Source: Solicoccozyma terricola (Eukaryota > Basidiomycota > Tremellomycetes > Filobasidiales > Piskurozymaceae). Taken from it: DNA of 64,000 nucleotides. Of the stretch, positions 35,676 to 51,170 are shown piece after piece. The notes under the pieces were generated by a model. It saw only the letters and a program-made list of their open reading frames with translations, made no database searches and was not told where the DNA came from. A program made the position numbers and the translations under genes. Position 1 is the stretch's first letter. Each line of letters opens with the position of its first letter. Location of the stretch: contig BCLD01000016.1 of NCBI GenBank assembly GCA_001600875.1, forward strand, positions 557,657 through 621,656, in the 5' to 3' direction.

Positions 35676-38600
35676 ATGTCAATCCTCTCATCTCCTCCTT
35701 CCTCCTCCCAACATTCATATTCCACTTCACACGATTCCCATGACTCCCACCACTCCCAACCTCAACAACCTCAACAACCTCAACAAACTCAACAACAAAC
35801 ACAACAAACACATCTCGATTCTGGTATTTCAAACACGATTAAAAATCAATTGAATATTGTTGATAATGGTGTTTCAAGTACTCCTATTCCTACTACATCT
35901 GGATCTGGAGAAGTAGAAGGATCTGGAGAAGGATCTGGAGAAGGTGAAGGTGAAGAAGGTGATGTTGAATTACAAGTACCACCTATTGAGACGGATTCAT
36001 CAAGTGATATAACACCTTCAAATGAAGAAACAACAAATCGATACCAAAACCCAAACCCACACCCGTACTCACACGCTCACCAAAACACGAACCCGAACAC
36101 GAACACGAACACGAACTCGAATTCGAACACACAACTTAATCTAGGATTCATCCCTAGAGATATCGGTATGATAGATGATCATGGTCAAAGTGGATTTATA
36201 TCACCTATGAGGAGTATTGCACCTACTTATACACCTACGATGAATGGAGGAGGTGTTGGTGTTGGTGTTGGTGTTGGTGTTGGTGTTGGTATTGGTATTG
36301 GTATTTCCGGATTGAATGGATTGGATGGGATGGGAGCTCCTTTATCGATTAATACAGGTGGTGGTGGTTATCATCATCAACAACAACAACAACAGCAACA
36401 ACAACAACAACAAAATATCATGAATGGAATGATGATTGGTAATCCAATGATAAACGGAACAGGTGTACCCGGTCAACCTGGTAGTATTCCTGTTCTTACG
36501 ATGAATGGAATGATGGGTGGATCGAATGGGATATCAGGGAGTGTCGGAATGAATGGAATTAACGCGATGAATGGGATGAATGGCATTCAATCATCGTTGT
36601 TACAATCTCATCCGACGACGATGACGATGACGACGACTACTACTACCCCCCCTCGTTCTGGTTCTCAATCTTATAATCAAAATGTACAGGTTGGTGGTGA
36701 AAAGGAAGGAAGATTACATGGGGGTGGTGGTGGTGGAGTGAGAGGATTGAGAATTAATGGGACGAATGGAGGTGCGGGTGCTGGACCTAGTAATTCGAGA
36801 GGAGGGTTTTATAATGGGATTGTGAGTAATTCTACCCCCGCCCCCCCTCCCCCCCACCACCAAAAAAAAAGGTCTCGTAAATGGGAACCACCCTATCATT
36901 ACGGTTTCGGAATGCTGACCGATGGGTTGCACCTCGTTACCCACTCGCGTTTCGTTGCCATGTTAGAATGCATTACCACCAGGAGGTATGGATCCAGCTC
37001 ATGTGAGTGTGAATCAACTGCAGTCCAGGAACACGGCAAAGCAAAAGTCCAGATATTGATCAAAAGCGAATTCTCCTCGTTGTCGTTTGCAGATGACTGG
37101 CAATTACGGTCCTGCTGCTGCTGCTGCTGCCGCTGCCGCTGCTGGTAACACAACCGGTAGAACGGTTTATGTCGGGAACCTTCCTGCTGGTGAGCTTTGG
37201 AGTGATGAGGCGTAAAAAAAGGCGGGCGAGTAATCTGACTCTAAACTCCCTCCGCTGTCATGCTCTTGCTCGCGCGCTCTCTCTCTCTTCGGTCATCGTT
37301 CGCATAGACGCATCCGTTGATGAACTCATGAACCTCGTTCGATTCGGTCCCGTTGAATCCGTTCGTCTCCTTCCAGAGAAATCATGCGTCTTCATTTCAT
37401 TCCTAGATGGTGCCACAGCCGCTGCTTTCCACGCAGACGCTACGGTTAAAAAACTCACTTTGCACGGTCAAGAATTGAAAATCGGATGGGGTAAACCTTC
37501 CGTCGTACCTCAACAAATCGTTCAAGCTATCTCTCAAGCAAAGGCGACCAGGAATGTATATCTCGGTGGCTTGGATGAAAATCTCAGTGAGAGCGCGTTG
37601 AGAGACGATTTGAGTCGGTTTGGGCCGATAGATCAGGTCAAGATCGTAAGGGATAAAAGTATCGGTTTCGTACATTTCTTAAGCATCCAAGCCGCGATGA
37701 AGGTGGGTGTATAGGAGGGATATGCGAGTAAACAAGAGTAGGTGCTAATGTCATCAACCGCCTTAGGTCGTAGCAGCTCTGCCTCAGGAACCTGCATGGC
37801 ATGGAAAACGCGTCGGCTACGGAAAGGTGAGAAAAATTCTGTTTGCCAACGCGTTACCATCCGTTGGACCTTGTTCGCTGATCCCTTGTCTTGCTGGTCT
37901 CCTCGCTCGCTTCTCCCTCCAGGACCGTTGCGCATACGTTCCGCGCGCTCAACAAGCTGCTGTGGCCGCAGCGCAGCAGCAAGCCGCAGCCGCTTTGGGA
38001 CACACTCTTGTCTTGCCGAATTCACCATTTCAAGCTTTCGCTCCGCATTCCGCATCGTCCCTCTACGGCTTCCCGCCGTCTCCACAGTATGCGAACGGTA
38101 GCTTCAGCGCCGGTTACCCCTCGTCGATGAATGAGGGAGTCGACGCGCTGTCGGTCAACAATCGATGCGTCTACCTGGGCCAGTTGGCGGACGAGGTCAC
38201 AACGGAGGAAATCTGCAACGCTGTCCGAGGCGGCCAGCTACTGCAGATCAAGTACATTCAAGAGAAGCACATTGCGGTACGCACCAGTCCAACGTCTCCT
38301 CCGCTCCTTGCAGCTGACCTCCGTGTCCTCTTTCAGTTCGCTACCTTCGCCTCGGTAGCCGCAGCTCAATCCTTTTTCAAGCAGGCGAACTCGCACGGTC
38401 TCACGATAGCGAACAAGCGAGTCAAGATCGGTTGGGGTAAGTTGACCAGTAAAATCAGCCCGGCACTGCTCGTATCCATCGACAACGGCGCTTCCCGCAA
38501 CGTCTACATTGGCGGCATCACCGATTTTGAAAAATACAATGAGCACAAATTGAGGGAGGATTTCGAGCAATTCGGAGGTGAGGAAGAGATAGAAATCTAG

Positions 38601-39028
38601 ATCTGTCACCACGGGTCCCTGAATACCCGGCACTCTGACAGATATCGAACAAATCAACTTCCTGAGAGATAAAAAGGCCGCATTTGTCAACTTGTGCGTG
38701 TCAACTGCTACCGAGATCCGCTAATTGCTGAATGTTATCGCCGTCTTCCATCAGTTGTGGCGTCGCCAACGCTACCAAGGCAATCGAAGCCTTGAAGCCA
38801 ACCGATGACTACACCGCCCTGCGGCTGTCATTCGGAAAGGACAGGTGTGCTCAGCCACCACGACCCAACCACTTCAGCCCGACTCACCGTTCTGGAAGAC
38901 GTGCGGGACCAACGTCTCCCAGTGCAATCGACGCCAACATCAACCCGCTAGTCAACTTGGCGCCAGGTACCGATGCTCAGAATGCCGCGATCACACCGTC
39001 AGCCGAGGTCGACGAGCTGCCCGAGTAG
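35676..39028 (+). CDS. MRN1: RNA-binding protein with four RRMs, MRN1-like
   Basis: Nine exons in consistent phase: 35676-36821, 36967-37002, 37093-37189, 37308-37702, 37767-37826, 37923-38276, 38337-38577, 38642-38693, 38755-39028; 884 residues. The first 420 residues are low complexity: Gln/His/Ser-rich start, Ser-Gly-Glu repeat, Asn-Thr repeats, a Val-Gly run, a polyglutamine run, and Asn-Gly-Met repeats. Then polyalanine and the RRMs, with GRTVYVGNLPA, CVFISFLDG, RNVYLGGLDE, IGFVHFLS, NRCVYLGQLAD, RNVYIGGITD and AAFVNF. The GYGKDRCAY and SFGKDRCAQP elements are typical of Mrn1 (YPL184C) and its fungal relatives, which bind mRNAs and act in post-transcriptional control. The low-complexity part suggests condensate or granule recruitment. 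RRM count and GKDRC make the family call good; the orthology is inferred. Confidence 0.85.
36379..36413 (+). repeat. CAA-rich microsatellite encoding polyglutamine
   Basis: About twelve CAA/CAG codons in the first exon of the MRN1-like gene, preceded by GGT-TAT-CAT-CAT. A neighbouring GTTGGT repeat (36249-36303) encodes alternating Val-Gly/Ile-Gly. Both are length-variable candidates. Confidence 0.85.
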
Positions 39029-39279
39029 GGTTGATATTGGTTTTGCATCGGCCACTCCGATTCGCTTGACGATCTTTTACGACCAAAGTTGATTCCCAAG
39101 GTGCGAGGAAATCGGGGATGGAACATCTTTCTCTTCTTTCCAATGTATATTCTGTCTCACGTCTTCGATGGCCGAGCGGTTCTGCCTGCAGGTTTTGCCT
39201 ATCTGATGATTTTTGCGCAACATGACCTAATTTCATAAAGAGAGCTCATTATATCTATTTACAAGACGGCGAAATTCGA

Positions 39280-42929
<3,650 letters not shown>

Positions 42930-43515
42930 CTTGTTTGAAGATTGTCAAGATATGACGAGTGGACAGCGATTGGACAGCGATTTGAATAGAGTTGTAGATC
43001 TGGGGATGAATGATCACCACGCGTCAAAGCTACTGATTGTACGACGATGCAAGACCTCTGAATCGAGGCAAGTCGGTGTTTTTTGGTGAATTGAGATGGA
43101 TGACAGGGCTAGGTGGGTGGTTGACCGGTAGAGTCGCAGGACGGATGGTGACTGGGTGGAACCGTTGGATATACTACGGTGAATCGCTGTGATGCTGCTG
43201 CCACGACGGTCCCCTGGCTGGTTATCAAAGGTGGGTGGACGATGACGTGTATAGGGTTGGGGGGGGAGGGGGTGAGGGAGGGAAGGGGGCTTATCAAGGG
43301 CAACATAAAATGGCGTGTATTGAGGGGGGGGGCGGGTTTATAGAGCTGCTTATCAATCCAAAAAATAAGATGACGTGTAAATACTGTCCCACCGTGAGAC
43401 CTCCCCCTCCCTCCCTTCTTCCTCAAAACATCACTCCTACTCAACTCACTTCCTTGCATCTTCCTCTTTTTATCAAGTAGCTCACGATAGGATTAACGAG
43501 AATAATTCATATAAA
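42930..43515. promoter_or_regulatory. Divergent promoter of SEC23 and GSP1
   Basis: 586 bp. Holds TGACGTGT at 43243-43250 and 43371-43378, TGGCGTGT at 43311-43318, CTTATCAA (GATA-type) at 43290-43297 and 43349-43356, and G-rich stretches between them. The arrangement looks like an imperfect duplication of a unit of about 68 bp. No coding sequence seen. Confidence 0.6.
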
Positions 43516-45351
<1,836 letters not shown>

Positions 45352-45741
45352 AGGGCAAATGTTCGGACGAGAAACAGCCACCAAACGACGCCCTCTTCCT
45401 TCTTTCACGTTCCCTTCCTCTCTCTTTTTACGCACCTTGTCTCTTCCTCAACGTCATCCATCCCCTCCCAACCCTCCGCGATCATATCATGTAGATAAAA
45501 GAAAGGCGTTCTAATCCATCGTAACCCCGACCATGCCTTTCCTGTGACTTTTCAACGAAAGTTGGAGTGGATGGATATATGTCATTCAGATGTCGTTGAA
45601 GCCGAAGCAAGCAATCCGTTTTAGCCAAAAGCTGGTCACACGTTTTTGTTGTTTACTTTTCGCCGTTCAATTAGAAATTACCGCACTCTTTCGTGAAAAT
45701 CCACAGACAGCCCTCGTTACAACTTGATCTCCATCGTCATC
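45352..45741. other. Tandem intergenic region, GSP1 3' UTR and promoter of the next gene
   Basis: 390 bp, pyrimidine-rich at the start (45380-45480). Both neighbours are on the plus strand. No further gene seen. Confidence 0.5.
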
Positions 45742-47229
45742 ATGTCAGAGGAATCCATAACCCCTCCGCCAGCCAAGCGTCGTCGCACCCGCCATGATCA
45801 AGGTATCAAACCGCAAAGAACACCCCTCCCTCAATCTCTGTACCATCTCGCAGCTCAAGATCTGCAACCACGACAAGCGATCAACTCTCCCATTCGACCG
45901 TCTCCTGCCGCGCCAGCGTCCCAAGCACCTATCACACTTGAACAGCTCAGAAAGAGGAGGTTAGCATATGCTAAGAAAAATGAGGCGGATGCGAGGAGGA
46001 GGAGACTGTTGAAAGGAAAGGACAAGGAAGTGGATGGGCAGGATGATGAGGAGGTGGTGGTTGATGCTCCAGTCCTGGACGATGGTGGTGAAGAAGATGA
46101 GAATCCACGAGGGGTACGCATGGAGACTGATTCGCAAATACTTGATATCAGTGAGACGCTTTTACTTCAGAGAGCGACGGAAACGAACTGATCAATGTTG
46201 AAATTGCAGACATTGAAGACGACTTGCCACCAACCGTACGTGCCTCTCCTCACCGTCACATCTTCGGTATCCTGTTTAACACGGTTTCCAACAGGAACTC
46301 CTACATGCACTTCACCACTATGCATCCCATTTCTATTCATCCATGTCCATCATCGGCACGCTGCAGACTCCCAATGAGTGGGCCGAGTCAGTGCGGCATA
46401 GGAGAGAAGCACGACATGAAGAGAGGTCGAACAGGTTCGCAGGGAGCAGACTTACATCGCACATTGCTCAAGGAGGATCATCCGCTGCCGGCGACAGTGC
46501 AGATGCTGGATCGTCATCGGGACGTCCGCCCTTTAAAACCCAAGGCGGCAGGTCAACATTCGTTGCCACTACGTATTCTCAGCGGTCTCATCCTCTCGAC
46601 CTCGTAGATCCGCCAGCCGTTATTCCGACCAGTCCACGCCATGCGGACTTTAGAAGTCATTTAGAGCCCGATGTGCGACAGACTGAACATGAAGACCATT
46701 CCGAAACAGGATCGCAATCGACCAATGGCGCTTGGAAATCCGTACATTCATCCTCGGAATCGGATCCAGGTGAATTCCCTGAAGATCTGGTATACGATGA
46801 AACACTGCGACAGGAAGGGTCAAAATTGACTCTGAAATGGAGGAAGGAAAAGAAGAGGGACATGCGACAGGCGTTCAACGGGAGCGCCTTGATGGCACTG
46901 GGTGAGTCCGATGATTGGGGGGCATTGTCAACGACTGGTTTGCTAACGCAGAAGTGGTTTCAGGTATCCTCATGCAAGAAAAAACGGTCTCGTTACTGAA
47001 GGAAGCTGGATATGTAGATGACAACGAAGCCAAAGCACCGGGAGGTCGGATTGATCCGGATATACTATTCCCCAAAGCTTTGCTTGGACGTGCAACTCCG
47101 AGCAAGGGGAAAACAGGAGATGTGGTCCGGGTTCCTACCAACGACAGCGTCGGGTCGGAGTTGCCGGTCAAAAGAAAGAGAGGCAGACCTAGGCTGTATC
47201 CACTCAGTGAGCCATCCAATGCCAAATGA
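45742..47229 (+). CDS. Nuclear protein with AT-hook and a possible Rrn9-type domain
   Basis: Start at 45742 (MSEESITPPPAKRRR). Splicing at A-GTGAGACG (about 46150) and after NIEDDLPPT (about 46234) leads into the exon beginning near 46291, ELLHALHHYASHFYSS, followed by NEWAESVRHRREARHEER. This short helical block resembles the domain of Rrn9, an RNA polymerase I upstream factor subunit, but I cannot confirm it. A Ser-rich middle follows, then LTLKWRKEKKRDMRQAFNG, and after the last intron GILMQEKTVSLLKEAGYVD. The end has KRKRGRPRLYP, a canonical AT-hook for minor-groove DNA binding. Early KRRRTRHD and RKRR clusters look like nuclear localisation signals. Stop at 47227-47229, 57 bp from the convergent VPS34 stop. 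Nuclear DNA-binding role is likely; the Rrn9 call is tentative. Confidence 0.7.
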
Positions 47230-47285
47230 ATGACGTATATGCGTAGAGCCGCATCAATACAACCAAATACACTTGTTGATCCACA

Positions 47286-50200
47286 TCACTCTCTGAGATA
47301 CTGCGCCAGTGTGTGCACCTTGTCGAACATCATGGTAAGATACGATGTGTCATTGAGCAATGCCTCGAACTGCTTGATTGCGTCCTCCTCTGGGATGTCC
47401 AGCATGAACTTGTCTTGTACCTAAAGTTCACAATTGTACGGAATGTCATGTTGTAGGTCGCGGGAGTTTGAGTCTTATCAACTCACCTTCAAGACTGCCT
47501 TGTCCGGCTCGAGTCTGATATCTTGAATATTCGCGTCGACCATCAAAGCGATCAAGTTGAGGATCAAGTTGGCGTTCTTGCGCAATCCGATGAACGCTGT
47601 GTAGCACAGGCTTTTGAAGCGAGTGTAGTGGGGTGAGGTCGACCCTCCCATCGCATCGACCATTTCACGGCAGACTTTGACGGGGGGAGGGAAGGGCTTG
47701 GGATCTCGGCCGAGGATATATCCAAAGTCAACTAGTGAGCGACAGATGGTCAATCAGTAATGGCAACCTTCTATCCCACGATCAGAGACGCCCACCGTGG
47801 AAGAAATGGCCTAAGGAGCGCGCAAGGTGCTCCAACGTCAGCTTCGGGTGGCTCCCTGGGTTTCACATGCTGCTCACCATCTGGGGCAAGCATAAGGTTG
47901 TCGAGATGGCGATCTCCAACACCGAGTACATATGTTAAGACGGAGTATCCAGCTATGAAGGAAAATAATGTTCAGCTATGGAAAATCTGGTGCAAGAGAA
48001 GGCGCCACACGCTTACCGCAACTCCTGATGAACGTATCAAGTACTGCCGGTTCGATGCCAAGAGATCCGATCGCACCTTCATCTGCGTGATCTACCTTCA
48101 GGTAGTTTAACAAACTTCCATACTCGCCCATGATGACGGCCAAACTCTTGCTAGGCACGAACTGAATCATGCCTTCCGAAGTCCCGGTAGCCATGACCGC
48201 GTACGGGCTCAGCTTCAAGTCCAGATTTTCCTTTCGCAGCAGGCGGTCCATCAGGGTGAACAACTGAATCACAAGCTGATCTTGCCGCAAGTCATCGCCA
48301 TTCTTGAATATGATAGGATATTCCCCAGACTCGGAATTGGATTGGAACCAGAGCAGAAGGGGAAAGAGGTTGGATTTAAAGACCGACGACCTTTCCGCTG
48401 CTATTCCGGTTACTTCAATACGCGGATTGAGTGGAAGTGGGAGCGGAGACGGCAGAGGTGACAAAGCGTTCTTGCTGTCCATGATAAACGCCCTCAGTTT
48501 ATCGATCTTCTTCGGTCTAGCATCTTTCGACAGACGGAGATCCTTTGCGCGTTGCGAAAGCGTGGCCACTAGCTCGCCCTGCCTTTTCAGCACCTCGCGA
48601 CGAGCTGTCCCTTCCTCGGTCTGCGAGCGAGCGTCCTTGATCAGTAACAAAGACACTGGTCAAGTAAAAAGAGGCACTCACTTCGACCAGCTTTGTCATG
48701 AATTGGAATGCCACCTTGGCGTACATTTTACCCACTACGCGATCCTCACACTCCACCATCAAGTACCAGTGGAAAGCTGTCCCAAGCACCGCGTTTTGAA
48801 CACTCCGACTGATGAGGAAATCCGCTAACCCGCTGTCTTGCTCCTCGGGTGGCGGCTTGGACCGATTCGATGAGCTTCGATGTGGTTTGTGGGGTCGCCC
48901 AGATGAAGAGGACGACTGAGCCGATTTCGGCTCAAATTTGAGTGCTTGAACGAGTTGTAAAAGGTAGAGGAGTAGCTCCTGCGTACGCAGAGGTCAGATC
49001 CACATAGCCGTGCTAATGAGATGTGTGAGATGTGGAATTTTTCTCACCTCATCATCCGCTCTTCCCAGCTGCTTTACGGCGAAAGCTCTAACCCTTCCAT
49101 CCGTAAAAGCGGTCCCTAGTAATTCCAACGCATCATCCATTCCTACCTCTGTCCACATCGGTAGCAACACGTCGACGGCTTGCCTCGCTTCCGCAGCGTC
49201 TGACCAAGTGACAGATTTGAGGAATTTGGTCAATGATCGTTTAGACGTTTGCGCAAGCGAGAATCGGTAGCGCCATATAAGGTCTTTATCTTCTGGTGAA
49301 AGGGTGTATGTAGGTGGTTGTGCGAAGAGTTCCTATGATACGTCTATGGTTAGATCAGGGTGTCTTTGTCAGAGAAGAATGAGTATAGCCTCACATTTAA
49401 CAAGTCCCTGATCTCCGGACTCGGCTTCAAATCCCTGTCCCCTGGTCCAGTCCTATGACTCCTAGCCAACCTGCGATATTTCGCTTCAACCAGATTACCA
49501 TCTCCCTCATTATCCGCTCGAATGCGAATGGATTCAGCGTCGTATATCCTCCAGAGGTGGGGATCATATGAGAGGAACTTTGGAGGGAGAGGGGATGGAG
49601 TTTGGATTGTCAAGGGGTTGAATTGAGGTTGGGGAGGGAGAATGAGAGGAGCTTCCTGAAAAGTGAAACAGATCATGGGAATCAATGATACGAGGCATGA
49701 CCCCGTTTTGGAGGGACTTACTTGTTCAGCAAAGACCACAGGGAAGTCGAATCTCGGCAAGTCGACGTATAAGAACAACTTGTCTGATTCCACTGCTTCC
49801 GCCTTGCCATTATAATAGGTTCATCCCGTCAAGTTACGAATTGACATGCTTGCGCTGCGCTGCACACACTCACAGCGTGAATCTTCTCAATCTGTCTGAA
49901 TGCCAAAGCATCTTGCCATTCTACTCTTGGCAAATCTCCACGTTCGTACTCTTTGACCAGCTAGGTGTTAAATCATCAGGTCCGGTGGCAAGTATGATAA
50001 TTTTGGGAAATGGAAAATGGAACACACTCTTTCCAATCGTGCCATTTCATCATCTTGATGAGCATCACTTGGTGTCGTGGATTGTACAGATGGATCTGCT
50101 TTGACTTGGGGATGAAGGAACAATCTTTGTTGACCACGTTTGAGAGTGCTAAAGGTTTGCGAAGTGAAGAAAGAGATCATCAGGATCGTGATTCATATTG

Positions 50201-50780
50201 ACTAGTGAGGAATCTGATGACTCGCCCTTTCTTTGAAAACAATTGCAAGGTACTTCCACTCACCGGTCGTCCCACATTCGCTCTCCCGATATCCCACACG
50301 GTCACACACACTTTCGCGTCTCTAGGGAGAGCGGCATAGGTGATTGGGAGTGTAATGATTGTGTTCCACGTATAGGAAGATTTGAATACCTTTGTTGGAG
50401 TTTGATATGGGAGAGTGAGAGGACGAGATGAATGTAGTTGAAGAGTGACGTAGAGATCGGAGAAGCCTCTGTGGATATGATGCAAATGTCAGAAGGTAAT
50501 GAAAGGGAAAAGAAGTGATTGGGGGAGGGGGGGGGGGGGGGGATTTACTCGGTCGTCATGCATGCATGGCGGTTCTCTGGGTCAGCCAAGATGTCGGTAT
50601 ATGATCGTGTAGGAATCTTCCCCTCTAAGAACGATCTGATGTATACACATACCCCGGTTCGATTGTAAGCGACAGGACGGCGGGATAAACACTGGCGACT
50701 CACATCTTGATCTCCACGGGAACCTTTAGATCGCATAGCTTTGCGAAAGAGAAGTCCTTGGGACCGTTCGATGAATCCAT
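47286..50780 (-). CDS. VPS34: Class III phosphatidylinositol 3-kinase Vps34
   Basis: Makes PI3P on endosomes and autophagic membranes. Start at 50780 ([24 protein letters not shown]), stop at 47286-47288. In order: C2 domain ([57 protein letters not shown]), helical domain ([14 protein letters not shown] onwards, then RDLLNVR and [18 protein letters not shown]), and kinase domain: [40 protein letters not shown] (catalytic loop), [13 protein letters not shown] (DFG), and a C-terminal helix ending LAQYLRE. The sole lipid product and need for this tail are known for the family. A 15-nt microexon (47796-47810) supplies GHFFH between catalytic loop and DFG. Introns carry G16 at 50527-50542. Shares a promoter of about 390 bp with the RecQ gene. 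Confidence 0.96.
47796..47810 (-). other. VPS34: 15-nt microexon of VPS34
   Basis: Sense sequence GCCATTTCTTCCACG, with AG before it (47811-47812) and GT after it (47794-47795). Phases fit: G+GC makes Gly, then HFFH, then G+TT makes Val before DFG. Without it the conserved GHFFHVDFG block cannot be built. Confidence 0.85.
50527..50542. repeat. G16 homopolymer in a VPS34 intron
   Basis: Sixteen G on the plus strand, C in the sense of VPS34, in the intron between the first exons of the C2 domain. Confidence 0.9.
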
Positions 50781-51126
50781 TGAAAGGCCGAAGGGGAGAA
50801 GGTGGGGCTATGTGATGGGTATGGGTACCATGTGGTGTTGCTGCTGCTGTTGACCAGCTGATGTAGAGGATGGAGGGATGTGATGGTGTCGGTCAAGTTG
50901 AACTTGCGGGTGAATCGTGAATTGTCAACAAACGAACGGGGGAAGCGATGGACGGGGGGGATGGCATCAACGGTCACTTGGATGGCATCCACGATAGCAC
51001 TCACACTACAGTCACAACAGCAAGGGAGTGTTATACACTTGCGTTAGATAGCGACGTATGGTCTCGTAAAGCACCGTCACAAGCCACCAATCCTTCCAGC
51101 TGGGCGTCCCCGGACAACGCGCTCAA

Positions 51127-51162
51127 TACCACCACCACCACCACCACCACCACCACCACCAG
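51127..51162. repeat. (ACC)n trinucleotide repeat in the RecQ leader
   Basis: About twelve ACC units directly upstream of the RecQ start codon at 51171, inside the VPS34/RecQ divergent promoter region (50781-51170). Otherwise no feature was recognised in this region. Confidence 0.85.
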
Positions 51163-51170
51163 CTCCAACG

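Noticed and set aside
39169..39179. tRNA-like A box (TGGCCGAGCGG) after SEC23
   Set aside because: The A box matches but there is no B box, no cloverleaf and no anticodon arm in the next 100 bases.
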